Shown here piece after piece: positions 27,452 to 36,226 of a stretch of DNA of 64,000 bases. This stretch comes from Planctomycetota bacterium (GTDB taxonomy: Bacteria > Planctomycetota > Phycisphaerae > Sedimentisphaerales > Anaerobacaceae): contig VRUK01000002.1 in NCBI GenBank assembly GCA_019456195.1, forward strand, positions 1-64,000, read 5' to 3'. A model generated the notes under the pieces. That model worked only from the letters and a program-made list of their open reading frames with translations, ran no database searches and was not told where the DNA came from. The translations under genes and the position numbers were made by a program. Each line of letters opens with the position of its first letter. Position 1 is the stretch's first letter.

Positions 27452-28807
27452 ATGCACAAAATTATTCTTGCATTCAGGTATTTTCTTAAAAGACGCATAA
27501 CGCACTTTGCTGTGCTTGCAGTTGCACTTTGCGTTTTTATTGTTGTTGTAGTGATGACTGTAATGACGGGCCTGGTGGGTGATTTTAAGCAAAAGAACTA
27601 CAATTTTGTGGGAGATTGTGTCGTTGGGACCGAATCATTAGTTGGCTTTGCGTATTATGAAGAATTTGTAAATATACTTCAGCAGCAGAATGATTTTGTT
27701 CAGGCTGTCTCGCCTGTTATTAAGAGCTATGCACTGTTAAGTCCAAAAGGTTCGGTACAAAACAGAGGTCTTGAAATTATGGGCATTGACCCGGTAAGGC
27801 ATAGCTGGGTTACCGGTTTTGGTAAAACATTGAAGTACAGTACATCTGATGTATCCAGGGCTTTTGAACCATCCTATGACCCGAATCTTTTGGGGTGCGT
27901 TTTGGGGATTGATATCGCTCTGAGCCGTGATGCCAATAACCGGTATTTTTTTACTTCGAGCCCGGCACGGGCGGCTTTTTCTATAAGTTGTTTTCCTCTT
28001 ACTTCAAGGGGCGCTTTATCAAAAGCCGGTACCGGTCTGGTTAATACAAAAACTTTTTACTACAGCGATGTTTCACAAAGCGGTTTGGCCCGTGTGGACA
28101 TTTCGTTAGTCTATCTGCCTTTCGAACAGGCTCAGGAGCTTTGCGGTATGGACCGGTCGGTCAAGAGAGTCAGTGCTCTTCATATAAAGTTTAAGCCTGA
28201 TGTCAGGTTGCAGGCCGGATGTGAAAAAGTCGATTTGCTGTGGCAAAAATTCAAACAGGAAAAGGCCAACGAAAGACAAGCGTACTTATTGGATACCGTT
28301 AACGTACAAAGCTGGAAGGATTACAGACGTTCGTCCATCGCGCCAATGGAGAATGAACATACCGAGTTGATTGTCATGTTTGCTTTTGTGGGGATTACAA
28401 ATGTCTTTATTGTTTTAGTTGTATTTTATATGATTATCAGCCATAAGAGTAAAGACATTGGAATACTGAAGAGCATAGGCGTATCGAATACGGATATTTT
28501 GGAATTATTTTCCGGTTTTGCTTTTTTGGTTGGTTTTTTAGGTTCTTGTATAGGTCTGCTTGGCGGGTGGGTGTTTTTGTTGAAAATAAACCGAATAGAA
28601 GCTTGGCTTTTTGAACATTTCGGATTCCAATTGTGGGACAGGACAATGTATGCGATAGAAGATATTCCAAACCGGATGAATCCAAAAGTTCTGTCGATAA
28701 TTGCCCTTTCAGCGATTGTTGCCTGTTTGGCCGGGGCGCTGATACCGAGCTGGCAGGCGGCCAGGCAAAAGCCAATAGAGATTTTGCAGGTAAACCAGTT
28801 TTATTGA
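27452..28807 (+). CDS. Second FtsX-family permease of the Lol-type transporter
   Basis: 451 residues. The N-terminus (FRYFLKRRITHFAVLAVALCVFIVVVVMTVMTGLV) is the LolC/E signature helix preceded by the short amphipathic segment. A periplasmic domain follows, then three C-terminal membrane helices (MFAFVGITNVFIVLVVFYMI, FLVGFLGSCIGLLGGWVFLL, ALSAIVACLAGALIPSWQAA), and the family end ARQKPIEILQVN. It starts 23 nt after the first permease and precedes the ATPase by 67 nt. The two permeases probably form a heterodimer, as LolC and LolE do. Confidence 0.88.
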   Translation: MHKIILAFRYFLKRRITHFAVLAVALCVFIVVVVMTVMTGLVGDFKQKNYNFVGDCVVGTESLVGFAYYEEFVNILQQQNDFVQAVSPVIKSYALLSPKGSVQNRGLEIMGIDPVRHSWVTGFGKTLKYSTSDVSRAFEPSYDPNLLGCVLGIDIALSRDANNRYFFTSSPARAAFSISCFPLTSRGALSKAGTGLVNTKTFYYSDVSQSGLARVDISLVYLPFEQAQELCGMDRSVKRVSALHIKFKPDVRLQAGCEKVDLLWQKFKQEKANERQAYLLDTVNVQSWKDYRRSSIAPMENEHTELIVMFAFVGITNVFIVLVVFYMIISHKSKDIGILKSIGVSNTDILELFSGFAFLVGFLGSCIGLLGGWVFLLKINRIEAWLFEHFGFQLWDRTMYAIEDIPNRMNPKVLSIIALSAIVACLAGALIPSWQAARQKPIEILQVNQFY

Positions 28808-28874
28808 ATATTGTTGATTGCTTTGTTAGATGTGAACGGGCTTTGCGATAACGGCATAATTAATTGGTGATTAG

Positions 28875-29591
28875 ATGAGTGATAACGATTTCATATTAAA
28901 GGCCGAGGGGATTCATAAATCTTATCGGATGGGTGCTACCAGGGTCACTGTGCTCAAAGGTGTCGATCTGGCTGTCAAGAAGGGTGAATTTGTGGCAATA
29001 ATCGGTGCCTCTGGAAGCGGCAAAAGTACACTCCTGCATATATTGGGCGCATTGGATAAGCCGGACAAAGGGCTCGTCAAATTCGAGGGCCGGGATTTGA
29101 GCCGGCATAGCAGCGGCGAGCTGAACAGATTCCGAAACAAGATGGTGGGATTTGTATTTCAATTTTATCATTTATTAGACGAATTAAGTGTGTTGGAAAA
29201 TGTTTTTCTGCCGGTGATGGCGGGTAAAAGTGTAGTCGGCTGGTTTGGGAGTCGCAGATGGGCTAAAAACCGAGCCAAAGAGCTGCTTGAGCAGTTTGGA
29301 TTGTCGCAGCGGACTAAACATAAGCCGTATCAGTTGTCCGGTGGAGAAAGACAAAGAGTGGCTATCGGCAGGGCATTGATGAATGAACCGAGACTGCTTT
29401 TAGCGGATGAACCGACAGGAAATCTTGACTCTGCGACAGGAAATGGTATCTTAGAAGTTCTTGAAAAATTGAACGGCCTCGGCCAGACCATTGTGATGGT
29501 TACACATGATGAGAGGATTGCACGAAGGGCCGGGAGAATAGTAACATTGGTAGATGGAAAAATAGAAAACAAGAGTATAGAGGATTTGTAG
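28875..29591 (+). CDS. lolD: LolD-like ABC transporter ATPase
   Basis: 238 residues of the MacB/LolD ATPase family. Walker A GASGSGKST at residues 44-52, ABC signature LSGGERQRV near 153-161, Walker B LLLADEPTGNLDS near 173-185, and the switch His in MVTHDERIA. The Q-loop FVFQFYHLLDELSVLENV is typical of LolD. Third gene of the set; it powers release of outer-membrane lipoproteins toward a LolA-like carrier, which is not in the window. It lies immediately upstream of ilvE. Confidence 0.88.
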   Translation: MSDNDFILKAEGIHKSYRMGATRVTVLKGVDLAVKKGEFVAIIGASGSGKSTLLHILGALDKPDKGLVKFEGRDLSRHSSGELNRFRNKMVGFVFQFYHLLDELSVLENVFLPVMAGKSVVGWFGSRRWAKNRAKELLEQFGLSQRTKHKPYQLSGGERQRVAIGRALMNEPRLLLADEPTGNLDSATGNGILEVLEKLNGLGQTIVMVTHDERIARRAGRIVTLVDGKIENKSIEDL

Positions 29592-29622
29592 TTTGTGTGC
29601 TTTTGTTGCTTTGGAGAGTGTT

Positions 29623-30489
29623 ATGGCATTGAAAATTTGGATTGACGGTAAACTTGTTGACCAGGCGGATGCAAAAATATCCGTCTTTGACCATGGTCTG
29701 CTTTACGGTGACGGGGTCTTCGAGGGTATTCGTGTGTATAACAGCAGAATATTTGAATTAGAGGCACATATCAGGCGGCTTTATAGCTCGGCGAAGGCTA
29801 TACGTCTTGATATCTCGATGAGCTCGGAAAAGCTTATCAGTGCGGTTGAAAAAACCGTTGAAGCCAATGGTGTTATTGACGGTTACATTCGGCTGCTTGT
29901 TACGCGAGGTGTTGGAACTTTGGGATTGAATCCCTTCGTCTGTGAGAACAGCAGTGTAATTATCATAGCTGATAACATTCAGCTTTATCCGGAAGAGCTT
30001 TATGAAACAGGGATGAAGGTAATCAGTGCGACTACGGTTCGTAATCATCCTTTGGCCATTCCGCCTCAGGTCAAGAGCCTGAATTATCTAAATAACATCC
30101 TGGCCAAGATTGAAGCGCTGGACTATGAGGTGCCGGAAGCGGTTATGTATAACCACGAAGGATATGTGGCCGAAGCGACCGGTGATAATGTTTTTATCGT
30201 CAGGGATGGTGTGATTCTCACCCCGCCGGCTGAAGCAGGTTCGCTGGAAGGAATAACGAGGAGTGTCATTATCAGGCTGGCCAAAGAAGACAATCTTGAG
30301 GTTGTTGAAAAGAATCTGACGAGATTTGATTTATACGTTTGCGATGAATTTTTCCTCACAGGCACGGCTGCCGAGGTCATTGGAATTGTTGAGATTGACC
30401 GCAGAATTATCGGTAAAGGCAAGCCGGGGCCTATCACAAAATTATTGAGAAAAAAATTCTTCAAATATGCCCACGGTAAGAAGTTGTGA
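29623..30489 (+). CDS. ilvE: Branched-chain amino acid aminotransferase
   Basis: Class IV PLP transaminase for leucine, isoleucine and valine. The ATG at 29623 (GGAGAG upstream) is preferred over the earlier frame start, giving 288 residues with the expected N-terminus MALKIWIDGKLV. Motifs: VFDHGLLYGDGVFEGIRVY near 21-39, the PLP lysine at Lys151 in QVKSLNYLNN, and EATGDNVFIV then LEGITRSVI in the C-terminal half. The next gene may begin inside its stop codon, or 45 nt later. Confidence 0.9.
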   Translation: MALKIWIDGKLVDQADAKISVFDHGLLYGDGVFEGIRVYNSRIFELEAHIRRLYSSAKAIRLDISMSSEKLISAVEKTVEANGVIDGYIRLLVTRGVGTLGLNPFVCENSSVIIIADNIQLYPEELYETGMKVISATTVRNHPLAIPPQVKSLNYLNNILAKIEALDYEVPEAVMYNHEGYVAEATGDNVFIVRDGVILTPPAEAGSLEGITRSVIIRLAKEDNLEVVEKNLTRFDLYVCDEFFLTGTAAEVIGIVEIDRRIIGKGKPGPITKLLRKKFFKYAHGKKL

Positions 30490-30533
30490 GTTTTGGGGCT
30501 TTAGTTGTAACTCAGAATTCAAAACTTAAAACT

Positions 30534-31547
30534 ATGAGTTCACCTACCAATATATCCGATGGTATTTCACAAAGCAGGGTACCTGCTTTTGCGCTTATCG
30601 AGAGCCATTTAAGACGGGCAAAAAAGCTGATAAATGAGCAGATGACCGGGCCTGCTGAAGCGGGAGATATGAACCAGTTGCTCGAACTTATGCACTCCCA
30701 CAGCAGCGAAATGATTCGACCCGGTCTGGTTTTGCTTGCAGGTAAGTGTTGCGGCAAAATTACAGCCGAACATATCCGTGTTGCAGCGATTATTGAGATA
30801 ATCCACAATGCTACACTGCTGCACGATGATGTTATCGACAAGGGGCAAAAACAGCATAACAGGCCCTCGGTAAATAATAGTTGTGGTAATGAAAATGCGG
30901 TGTTGTTGGGGGATTTTTTGTTAGGTCGAGTTTTTCAGATGTGTGCCGGGCTAAAGCCCCAGGTAAATGAGGTGATTGCCGCCGCGGCGGTTCGGATATG
31001 TGAGGGCCAGTTGAGGCAGATTGCTCAAAGGCGGAATTGGCAATTAAGCGAGTCGGAATATATCGACGTTATCACCGAAAAAAGTGCAGTTATCTTTAGC
31101 ACCGCCTGCCGCCTTGGCGCGCTTTTGTCACAGGGGACAGAGCCCCAGACTCAGTCGTTGGCAGAATATGGTTTGAACGCCGGCATTGTGTATCAAATTA
31201 CCGACGATTTGCTCGAGGTAATTGGAGATGAAAAACAAACGGAAAAAACGGCAGGCAATGACATTGACAAACATAAGCTGAACTTGGTTTTTATACATTT
31301 GTTGAGTTCGGTTGACGAGAAAGAGAAAGAGGCGGTTATAAATTCATATTTCGAACAAACAAATGTGAAATACGACAGGGATGCTCTGGTGAAGATGTTA
31401 AGACGTTATAGTAGTCTGGAATATGTGAGGGCTCGGACGCAAGATTTTGTTGCTGAGTCGGTCGGAGTGTTAGATCTTTTTAAAGAAAGCGATGCCAAAG
31501 ATGCTCTGATTGAGACGGTGAAATTTATGGCATGCAGAACAACATAG
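30534..31547 (+). CDS. Trans-polyprenyl diphosphate synthase
   Basis: Builds a long-chain prenyl diphosphate from IPP and an allylic primer, for quinone or cell-wall carrier synthesis. 337 residues from ATG 30534. A GTG at 30486 overlapping the ilvE stop would add 16 residues of poor quality. The first Asp-rich motif is LLHDDVID (98-102), followed by NRPSVN. The second is QITDDLLEVIGDE near 222-234, where the usual final Asp is Glu. A bidirectional terminator follows. Product length cannot be told, though the residues before the first motif suggest a long chain. Confidence 0.85.
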   Translation: MSSPTNISDGISQSRVPAFALIESHLRRAKKLINEQMTGPAEAGDMNQLLELMHSHSSEMIRPGLVLLAGKCCGKITAEHIRVAAIIEIIHNATLLHDDVIDKGQKQHNRPSVNNSCGNENAVLLGDFLLGRVFQMCAGLKPQVNEVIAAAAVRICEGQLRQIAQRRNWQLSESEYIDVITEKSAVIFSTACRLGALLSQGTEPQTQSLAEYGLNAGIVYQITDDLLEVIGDEKQTEKTAGNDIDKHKLNLVFIHLLSSVDEKEKEAVINSYFEQTNVKYDRDALVKMLRRYSSLEYVRARTQDFVAESVGVLDLFKESDAKDALIETVKFMACRTT

Positions 31548-31587
31548 TGTCGGTTCGTTTAGTGGGCTGATGTTATGAGCAAACAAA

Positions 31588-31618
31588 AAAAGGCCGGCTT
31601 TTTTAAGACCGGCCTTTG
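31588..31618. terminator. Bidirectional terminator between polyprenyl synthase and porin genes
   Basis: Stem AAAGGCCGG / CCGGCCTTT (31589-31597 and 31609-31617) with an 11-nt loop. A run of A residues lies on the left and TTTG on the right, so it reads best as an intrinsic terminator for the minus-strand porin gene (seven T residues on that strand). It can also stop the plus-strand transcript. Confidence 0.85.
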
Positions 31619-31640
31619 TTGCTTATATTACTTAGTCGTT

Positions 31641-32477
31641 TTAGAATGCGTACTTCAGACCCACGCTGACCCATGTGAGATCCTCATCGGGATTGACCGT
31701 CTTTTCCATGCTATTTTGATGGTAAACACCCGGAGTCAAAGTAAGATCGTTGCCGAGGTCGAAATCTGTAGAGACACCTAAGACAAAATGCGACAAATCA
31801 TGGTCCACACCTGTCGCACCGGCGCCCTCGTTATAGACCACTGCTGCGGACAGATGAAGGATTTGCTCCGGAAGGTCAGGGAGCAGGTCCTCAATGGGCA
31901 GGTCGTAGCCAATTCCAAGAATATGTATCCAGCCGGAAATGTCACCCGCAGGCGTTCCGCGTGCAGACGTTGGTGAACTGGGACGACCGCTTTCAGATTT
32001 CCACATTCTAACAATGGTGTAGCTTGGGACGGTACCTGCCGGGCAGATTTCAGGCCAGGAAAAAGAGGCGAATATTTCCTGCGTATCTACTAAGCTACTG
32101 GGTTGATCTGGGAAATCATAATACGTCCACCCAATCGTGTAGTTAGTGGAGTAGGTCTCGTATTCGAAGCAACTGCTGCCGTAAGTTAAGGTAAGCCATA
32201 ATTCCTCGGCATTTACGAGACTACCATTACCTACTGAACCCGTATTAGGCAAAACCCACTTTGTACTTGCGCCGAATCCCGTACCATAAAGATCCAGATC
32301 CAAAGTGGTTTCAGTTACGCCTTTGCCGTGGGCTCCGACCATTCTATCGATACCGTACCATGTATATGCGCTGCGGTAGGTTGCATCGATAGTTCCACTA
32401 AGCTCGCCTTCCTGTGCCTGGGTAAAACCTGCTGTACTCAAGAAAACTAAGACAGCTAACAAAATTCCTTTCTTCAT
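31641..32477 (-). CDS. Outer-membrane porin-like protein, copy 1
   Basis: 278 residues from the ATG at 32477, which has AAAGGAG 7 nt upstream. A second ATG six bases earlier overlaps that site. The signal peptide is cleaved after TQAQ. The mature part starts EGELSGTIDATYRSAYTWYG and ends VSVGLKYAF, with a final aromatic residue as in beta-barrel outer-membrane proteins. Alternating strands and tight turns resemble the TorF-like putative porin group. The neighbour at 33138-33962 is a clear paralog with the same signal, the same DLPIEDLLPDLPEQIL segment and the same end. Substrate unknown. Confidence 0.8.
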   Translation of the reverse strand: MKKGILLAVLVFLSTAGFTQAQEGELSGTIDATYRSAYTWYGIDRMVGAHGKGVTETTLDLDLYGTGFGASTKWVLPNTGSVGNGSLVNAEELWLTLTYGSSCFEYETYSTNYTIGWTYYDFPDQPSSLVDTQEIFASFSWPEICPAGTVPSYTIVRMWKSESGRPSSPTSARGTPAGDISGWIHILGIGYDLPIEDLLPDLPEQILHLSAAVVYNEGAGATGVDHDLSHFVLGVSTDFDLGNDLTLTPGVYHQNSMEKTVNPDEDLTWVSVGLKYAF

Positions 32478-32715
32478 GTTCATCTCCTTTAAAACTAAAC
32501 TCCATTTAAATTTCCCTGCTACGTGAAACGTCACTAAATTACAATATAAGATTAAACCACCCACCTTACTTTCTTCTTTCTAAAAAGTTTATCGGCTCAT
32601 CGCTGTAAATCAAATAAAAAAAAGTTATTTTTATATTTTTTTATATTTGCTGTATATGAGATAAAGGGCAAAAAATCCTACTCAGAATTCTCGTTTTTAG
32701 TATTAAGAATAAACT

Positions 32716-32745
32716 TTCGACAGTTTTACACTTCTGATATACAAT
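32716..32745 (+). promoter_or_regulatory. Decayed copy of the rarA promoter
   Basis: TTCGAC at 32716-32721, 18 nt, then TACAAT at 32740-32745, directly in front of the rarA pseudogene. It is the duplicated counterpart of the TTCGAC-N18-TATAAT promoter of intact rarA, with one change in the -10. Confidence 0.5.
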
Positions 32746-32753
32746 ATAGAACT

Positions 32754-33100
32754 ATGGTTAAAAACAAGGGCGCCGAAAATTTGTTCAGTGGTTTTGAAGA
32801 GATGAATATAGGCTCAGTAGCGCCGCTGGCGGCTCGGATGAGGCCGAGTAGGCTTGATAGAATTCATCGGACAAAGGCATTTTCTTGGGTCTGAAAAGCT
32901 GCTGACGAGAATACTCGAAGCGGACAGGCCCAGCAGCCTGATATTTTATGGCCCTCCGCGGATCGGCAAGACGTCTTTGGCGACGGTAATTGAAAACTAC
33001 ACGAAGGCCGAATTCTACTATCTCAGCGCTCCAATTCGGCAGATAACCAAGTCGCTGCGCCCGTGACAGACTCGCGATGGACGCAGCGAAAACGGTGCCT
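32754..33100 (+). pseudogene. Truncated, frameshifted copy of the rarA 5' end
   Basis: The first ~115 codons of rarA are repeated here with many substitutions. Starting at ATG 32754, the copy keeps NIGSVAPLAARMRP. An extra A at 32859 then shifts the frame; the reading resumes as EFIGQRHFLGSEKLL at 32860. Walker A is altered from GPPGVGKTS to GPPRIGKTS. About 18 nt are missing after YYLSAP compared with intact rarA, and similarity ends near 33100, just before the second porin gene. It cannot make a working ATPase. It arose with porin copy 1 or 2 by tandem duplication. Confidence 0.9.
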
Positions 33101-33137
33101 TGTTACTAACATAGAATATTAGCTTGGGGTTTAGGTC

Positions 33138-33962
33138 TTAGAACGCATACGATAGACCCAAGGTGCCCCAGAATTCATCTGAAGGATTGACTGTATCTTC
33201 CCAGGATGATTGATAATAAATGCCTGGGGTCAAAGTAAGGTCATTGCCGAGGTCAAAGTCTGTTGAGGCACCGAAGACAGTATGTGACCAATCTTGATCT
33301 ACCCCGTTTACACCGTCGTTGAAGACCGTTGCTACAGAAAGATTGAGGATTTGCTCCGGAAGGTCAGGCAGCAGGTCCTCGATGGGAAGGTCGTAGCCAA
33401 TTCCGAAGATGTGAAAGTAGCCTCCGTAACCGCCAGATGAGCTAAGGCCCCTACTTAGGGCGGAACCACTTTCGGATGTCCACGCTTTAACGAGAGTGTA
33501 GCTGGGGACGGTACCTGCGGGGCAGATTTCCGGCCAGGAAAGAGAAACAAATAATTCCTGCGTATCTGAATTTGTATCGCCTCTACCTCCATGGGTACTA
33601 CCAGATCTCGGTTGGTCCGGGTAGCCGTAATAGATCCAGCCAACGGAGTAGTCAGTGGCGTAAGTTTCGGAATCAAAGAGGTTGCTGCTGTAAGATAAGG
33701 TAATATCTACTTCCTCAGCATTTTCGAAACTGCTTGCATTGGCCCTTGACCACCAAACATTTAGTCCGAATCCTGTGCCATAAAGATCCAGGTCGATACT
33801 GGGCTGAATCGCACTCTTATCACCGTACAAATCGAAACCACGCCAAAGATACTTGCCTACATAGGTTACATCAATGGTTCCACTAAGCTCGCCTTCCTGT
33901 GCCTGGGCAAAACCTGCTGTACTCGTGAAAATTACTACAGCTAACAAAAGTCCTTTCTTCAT
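33138..33962 (-). CDS. Outer-membrane porin-like protein, copy 2
   Basis: 274 residues from ATG 33962 (AAAGGAG upstream). Signal peptide ends FAQAQ. It is a paralog of the gene at 31641-32477: both share EGELSGTID at the mature N-terminus, the WPEICPAGTVPSYT and DLPIEDLLPDLPEQIL segments, and the STDFDLGNDLTLTPG strand near the end. The middle loops differ, which may change specificity. Its 5' leader carries the same GTGA-N4-TCAC palindrome as copy 1. Both copies read away from a rarA copy. Confidence 0.8.
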   Translation of the reverse strand: MKKGLLLAVVIFTSTAGFAQAQEGELSGTIDVTYVGKYLWRGFDLYGDKSAIQPSIDLDLYGTGFGLNVWWSRANASSFENAEEVDITLSYSSNLFDSETYATDYSVGWIYYGYPDQPRSGSTHGGRGDTNSDTQELFVSLSWPEICPAGTVPSYTLVKAWTSESGSALSRGLSSSGGYGGYFHIFGIGYDLPIEDLLPDLPEQILNLSVATVFNDGVNGVDQDWSHTVFGASTDFDLGNDLTLTPGIYYQSSWEDTVNPSDEFWGTLGLSYAF

Positions 33963-34006
33963 GTTCATCTCCTTTAAATAATCTCCATATAAATTTTCCC
34001 TACTAC

Positions 34007-34018
34007 GTGAAACGTCAC
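34007..34018 (-). promoter_or_regulatory. Conserved GTGA-N4-TCAC palindrome in the porin leaders
   Basis: GTGAAACGTCAC at 34007-34018; the identical palindrome, with flanking TAC and TAAATTA, is at 32523-32534 in front of porin copy 1. It has survived while surrounding leader sequence diverged. A possible promoter (TTGATT, 16 nt, TAAACT on the minus strand; plus positions 34062-34089) lies upstream of it. A regulator site is inferred. Confidence 0.4.
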
Positions 34019-34191
34019 TAAATTAAATTTTAAAATTAATCCACCCACCTTCTACATAAAAAGTTTATCGGCTCATGGTTGTAAATCAAATAAAAAATAG
34101 ATTTTTTTTATATTTTTTACATTTGCTGTGTGGTAGAGAAAGCGGTTAAAAACAGGTCTCTGGGCTCCTCAATTAATGTTCCAAATAAACT

Positions 34192-34221
34192 TTCGACAGC
34201 TTTAGGTATCTTTTATATAAT
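34192..34221 (+). promoter_or_regulatory. Promoter of rarA with start codon at the expected transcript start
   Basis: TTCGAC at 34192-34197, an 18-nt spacer and TATAAT at 34216-34221. The ATG of rarA is at 34230, only 8 nt after the -10, so the transcript would be leaderless or nearly so. No Shine-Dalgarno is present. Confidence 0.55.
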
Positions 34222-34229
34222 ATAGGACT

Positions 34230-35618
34230 ATGATAAAAAACAAGGGAGGCAAAACTCTGTTCAGCGGCTCTGAAGAGGCGAATATAGGCTCAGTAGCGCC
34301 GCTGGCGGCTCGGATGAGGCCGAGAAAGCTTGATGAATTCGTCGGACAAAGGCATTTTCTTGGGTCCGATAAGCTATTGACGAGGATCCTCGAGGCAGAC
34401 CGGCTTAGCAGCCTGATATTTTATGGCCCTCCGGGGGTCGGCAAGACATCCTTGGCGATGGTAATTGCGAACTATACGAAGGCCGAATTTTACTATCTAA
34501 GCGCTCCTGCGGCTAGCGTGAAAGATATTCGGCAGATAATCGAACACGCCCGTGGCAGACTCGCAGTGGACAAAACGAGGACAGTGCTTTTTATTGACGA
34601 AATTCACCGCTTCAACCGTGCACAGCAGGATGTCCTGCTGGATGATGTCGAGGCGGGCGTTTTGATCCTCATAGGTGCCACTACTGAAAACCCTTTTTTT
34701 TCTGTTAATTCGCCACTGATATCCCGCAGCACTGTATTTCATTTTGAGCCGTTGAAACAGGAAGATATTTTGCAATTGCTGAAGATGGCAATTAACGATT
34801 CCGAGCGGGGACTCGGGAAACTTGATATCGAGGCGGAACAGAAAGCACTGAATCTCTTAGCTGTTATGTGCGATGGGGATGCCAGAAAAGCACTGACGGC
34901 TCTTGAGGTGGGCGTGTTGTCGCAGGGGTCCCGAAAACCCAATGCGAAAATAAAATTTAATCTGGAAGTTGCGACCGAGTCGATACAACAGAAGACGATT
35001 AACTACAACGGCACGGGCGATACACACTATGATCTGGCAAGTGCTTTGCAGAAGAGCATGCGGGGTTCGGACCCTGACGCTACGGTTTACTGGCTTGCCC
35101 GTATGTTAACGGGTGGGGAAGATACGCGATTTATCGCCCGGCGGATTGCGATTTGTGCTGCTGAAGACGTGGGAAACGCCGATCCGATGGCAACTGTGTT
35201 AGCTGCGGCGGCGCTTCAGATATCTGAGTTTGTTGGTTTGCCGGAAGCCCGGTTGGCACTGGCTCAGGCGGCTTTATACATTGCATGTGCGCCAAAATCG
35301 AACGCGGCAGCTTGTGCTGTATGGTCGGCGATGTCGGATGTAAAACAGCAGCCGACTATACAAGTGCCGAAACATTTGAAAGACAGCCACTATGCGGCTG
35401 CAAAAAAGCTGGGTTTTGGGGCTGATTACAAGTATCCACACAAATATAAGGACGGTTTCGTGCCACAGGAATATCTTCCGGCCCAAATGAAGAAAAAATA
35501 TTACATGCCGAAAGATATCGGTTGTGAAAAAAATATTAAGCGCTATTTACAAAAGTTGCAAAGCTTGATACAAAACAGCAAACCTGTCGAAGACAATACC
35601 GTAGATAAGGATAGGTAA
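34230..35618 (+). CDS. rarA: Replication-associated recombination protein A (MgsA/RarA AAA+ ATPase)
   Basis: 462 residues. AAA+ clamp-loader-like ATPase acting at stalled replication forks. PLAARMRPRKLDEFVGQ is the family N-terminus; Walker A GPPGVGKTS at 66-74, Walker B LFIDEIHRFNRAQQD, sensor segment GATTENPFF, and the C-terminal tetramerisation region (RIAICAAEDVGNADP, PKSNAA) are all present. Its stop codon abuts the start of the cyclo-ligase gene, so they form an operon. A decayed 5' copy lies 1.5 kb upstream at 32754. Confidence 0.94.
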   Translation: MIKNKGGKTLFSGSEEANIGSVAPLAARMRPRKLDEFVGQRHFLGSDKLLTRILEADRLSSLIFYGPPGVGKTSLAMVIANYTKAEFYYLSAPAASVKDIRQIIEHARGRLAVDKTRTVLFIDEIHRFNRAQQDVLLDDVEAGVLILIGATTENPFFSVNSPLISRSTVFHFEPLKQEDILQLLKMAINDSERGLGKLDIEAEQKALNLLAVMCDGDARKALTALEVGVLSQGSRKPNAKIKFNLEVATESIQQKTINYNGTGDTHYDLASALQKSMRGSDPDATVYWLARMLTGGEDTRFIARRIAICAAEDVGNADPMATVLAAAALQISEFVGLPEARLALAQAALYIACAPKSNAAACAVWSAMSDVKQQPTIQVPKHLKDSHYAAAKKLGFGADYKYPHKYKDGFVPQEYLPAQMKKKYYMPKDIGCEKNIKRYLQKLQSLIQNSKPVEDNTVDKDR

Positions 35619-36209
35619 ATGGACAAGGCTCAGTTCCGCCGGGAGTTACAAAAATGTCTGCTTTCTATAACATCGGAGCAGAGGAGTGAAAAAAGCCGGA
35701 AAGCCTGCCGGAATTTGGTTTCGATACCACAATTTCAAAGTGCATCGATGATTATGATGTTTTTGTCTCTTCCGAATGAGGTTGATACCTCCGAGGCAAT
35801 ACTGAACGCCTGGCAGCTTGGTAAGGCAGTAGCGGTGCCGAAGGTTTCCTGGCAGCAAAGGCATATGATAGCTGTACAGATAAACTCACTGGAAACGGGA
35901 ATTTCGACCGAAGCATCCGGCCTGCAAAATCCAATTGCAGGGGTACCGGTGGCATTTGAGGAGATTGATTTGGTGGTAACGCCGGGGTTGGGATTTGATA
36001 AAAAGGGCAATCGGCTTGGTCGGGGAGGTTCCTATTACGACAGGTTTTTCGCTAATACCGAACTTAAGGCTTCCAGATGCGGATTTGGTTTTGCTGAGCA
36101 GTTAGTTGAGACAATACCGGTGGCCGAGCATGATGAGCCGGTAGATATTGTAGTTACGGAAAAGGAAATAATATATATTAAGGAATCCCGTGAGACGGGA
36201 ATCCAATAA
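35619..36209 (+). CDS. 5-formyltetrahydrofolate cyclo-ligase
   Basis: 196 residues. Converts 5-formyl-THF to 5,10-methenyl-THF using ATP, rescuing a dead-end folate. Recognisable features are the basic N-terminal helix (RRELQKCLLSITSEQRSEKS), MMFLSLPNEVDTSEAI, AVAVPKV, and the diagnostic C-terminal loop VTPGLGFDKKGNRLGRGGSYYDRFF. It starts on the base after the rarA stop codon, so translation is probably coupled. A folate-synthesis pair (pabB, pabC) is found at 58-61 kb. Confidence 0.9.
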   Translation: MDKAQFRRELQKCLLSITSEQRSEKSRKACRNLVSIPQFQSASMIMMFLSLPNEVDTSEAILNAWQLGKAVAVPKVSWQQRHMIAVQINSLETGISTEASGLQNPIAGVPVAFEEIDLVVTPGLGFDKKGNRLGRGGSYYDRFFANTELKASRCGFGFAEQLVETIPVAEHDEPVDIVVTEKEIIYIKESRETGIQ

Positions 36210-36226
36210 CGTAAAAGGAGAATAAA

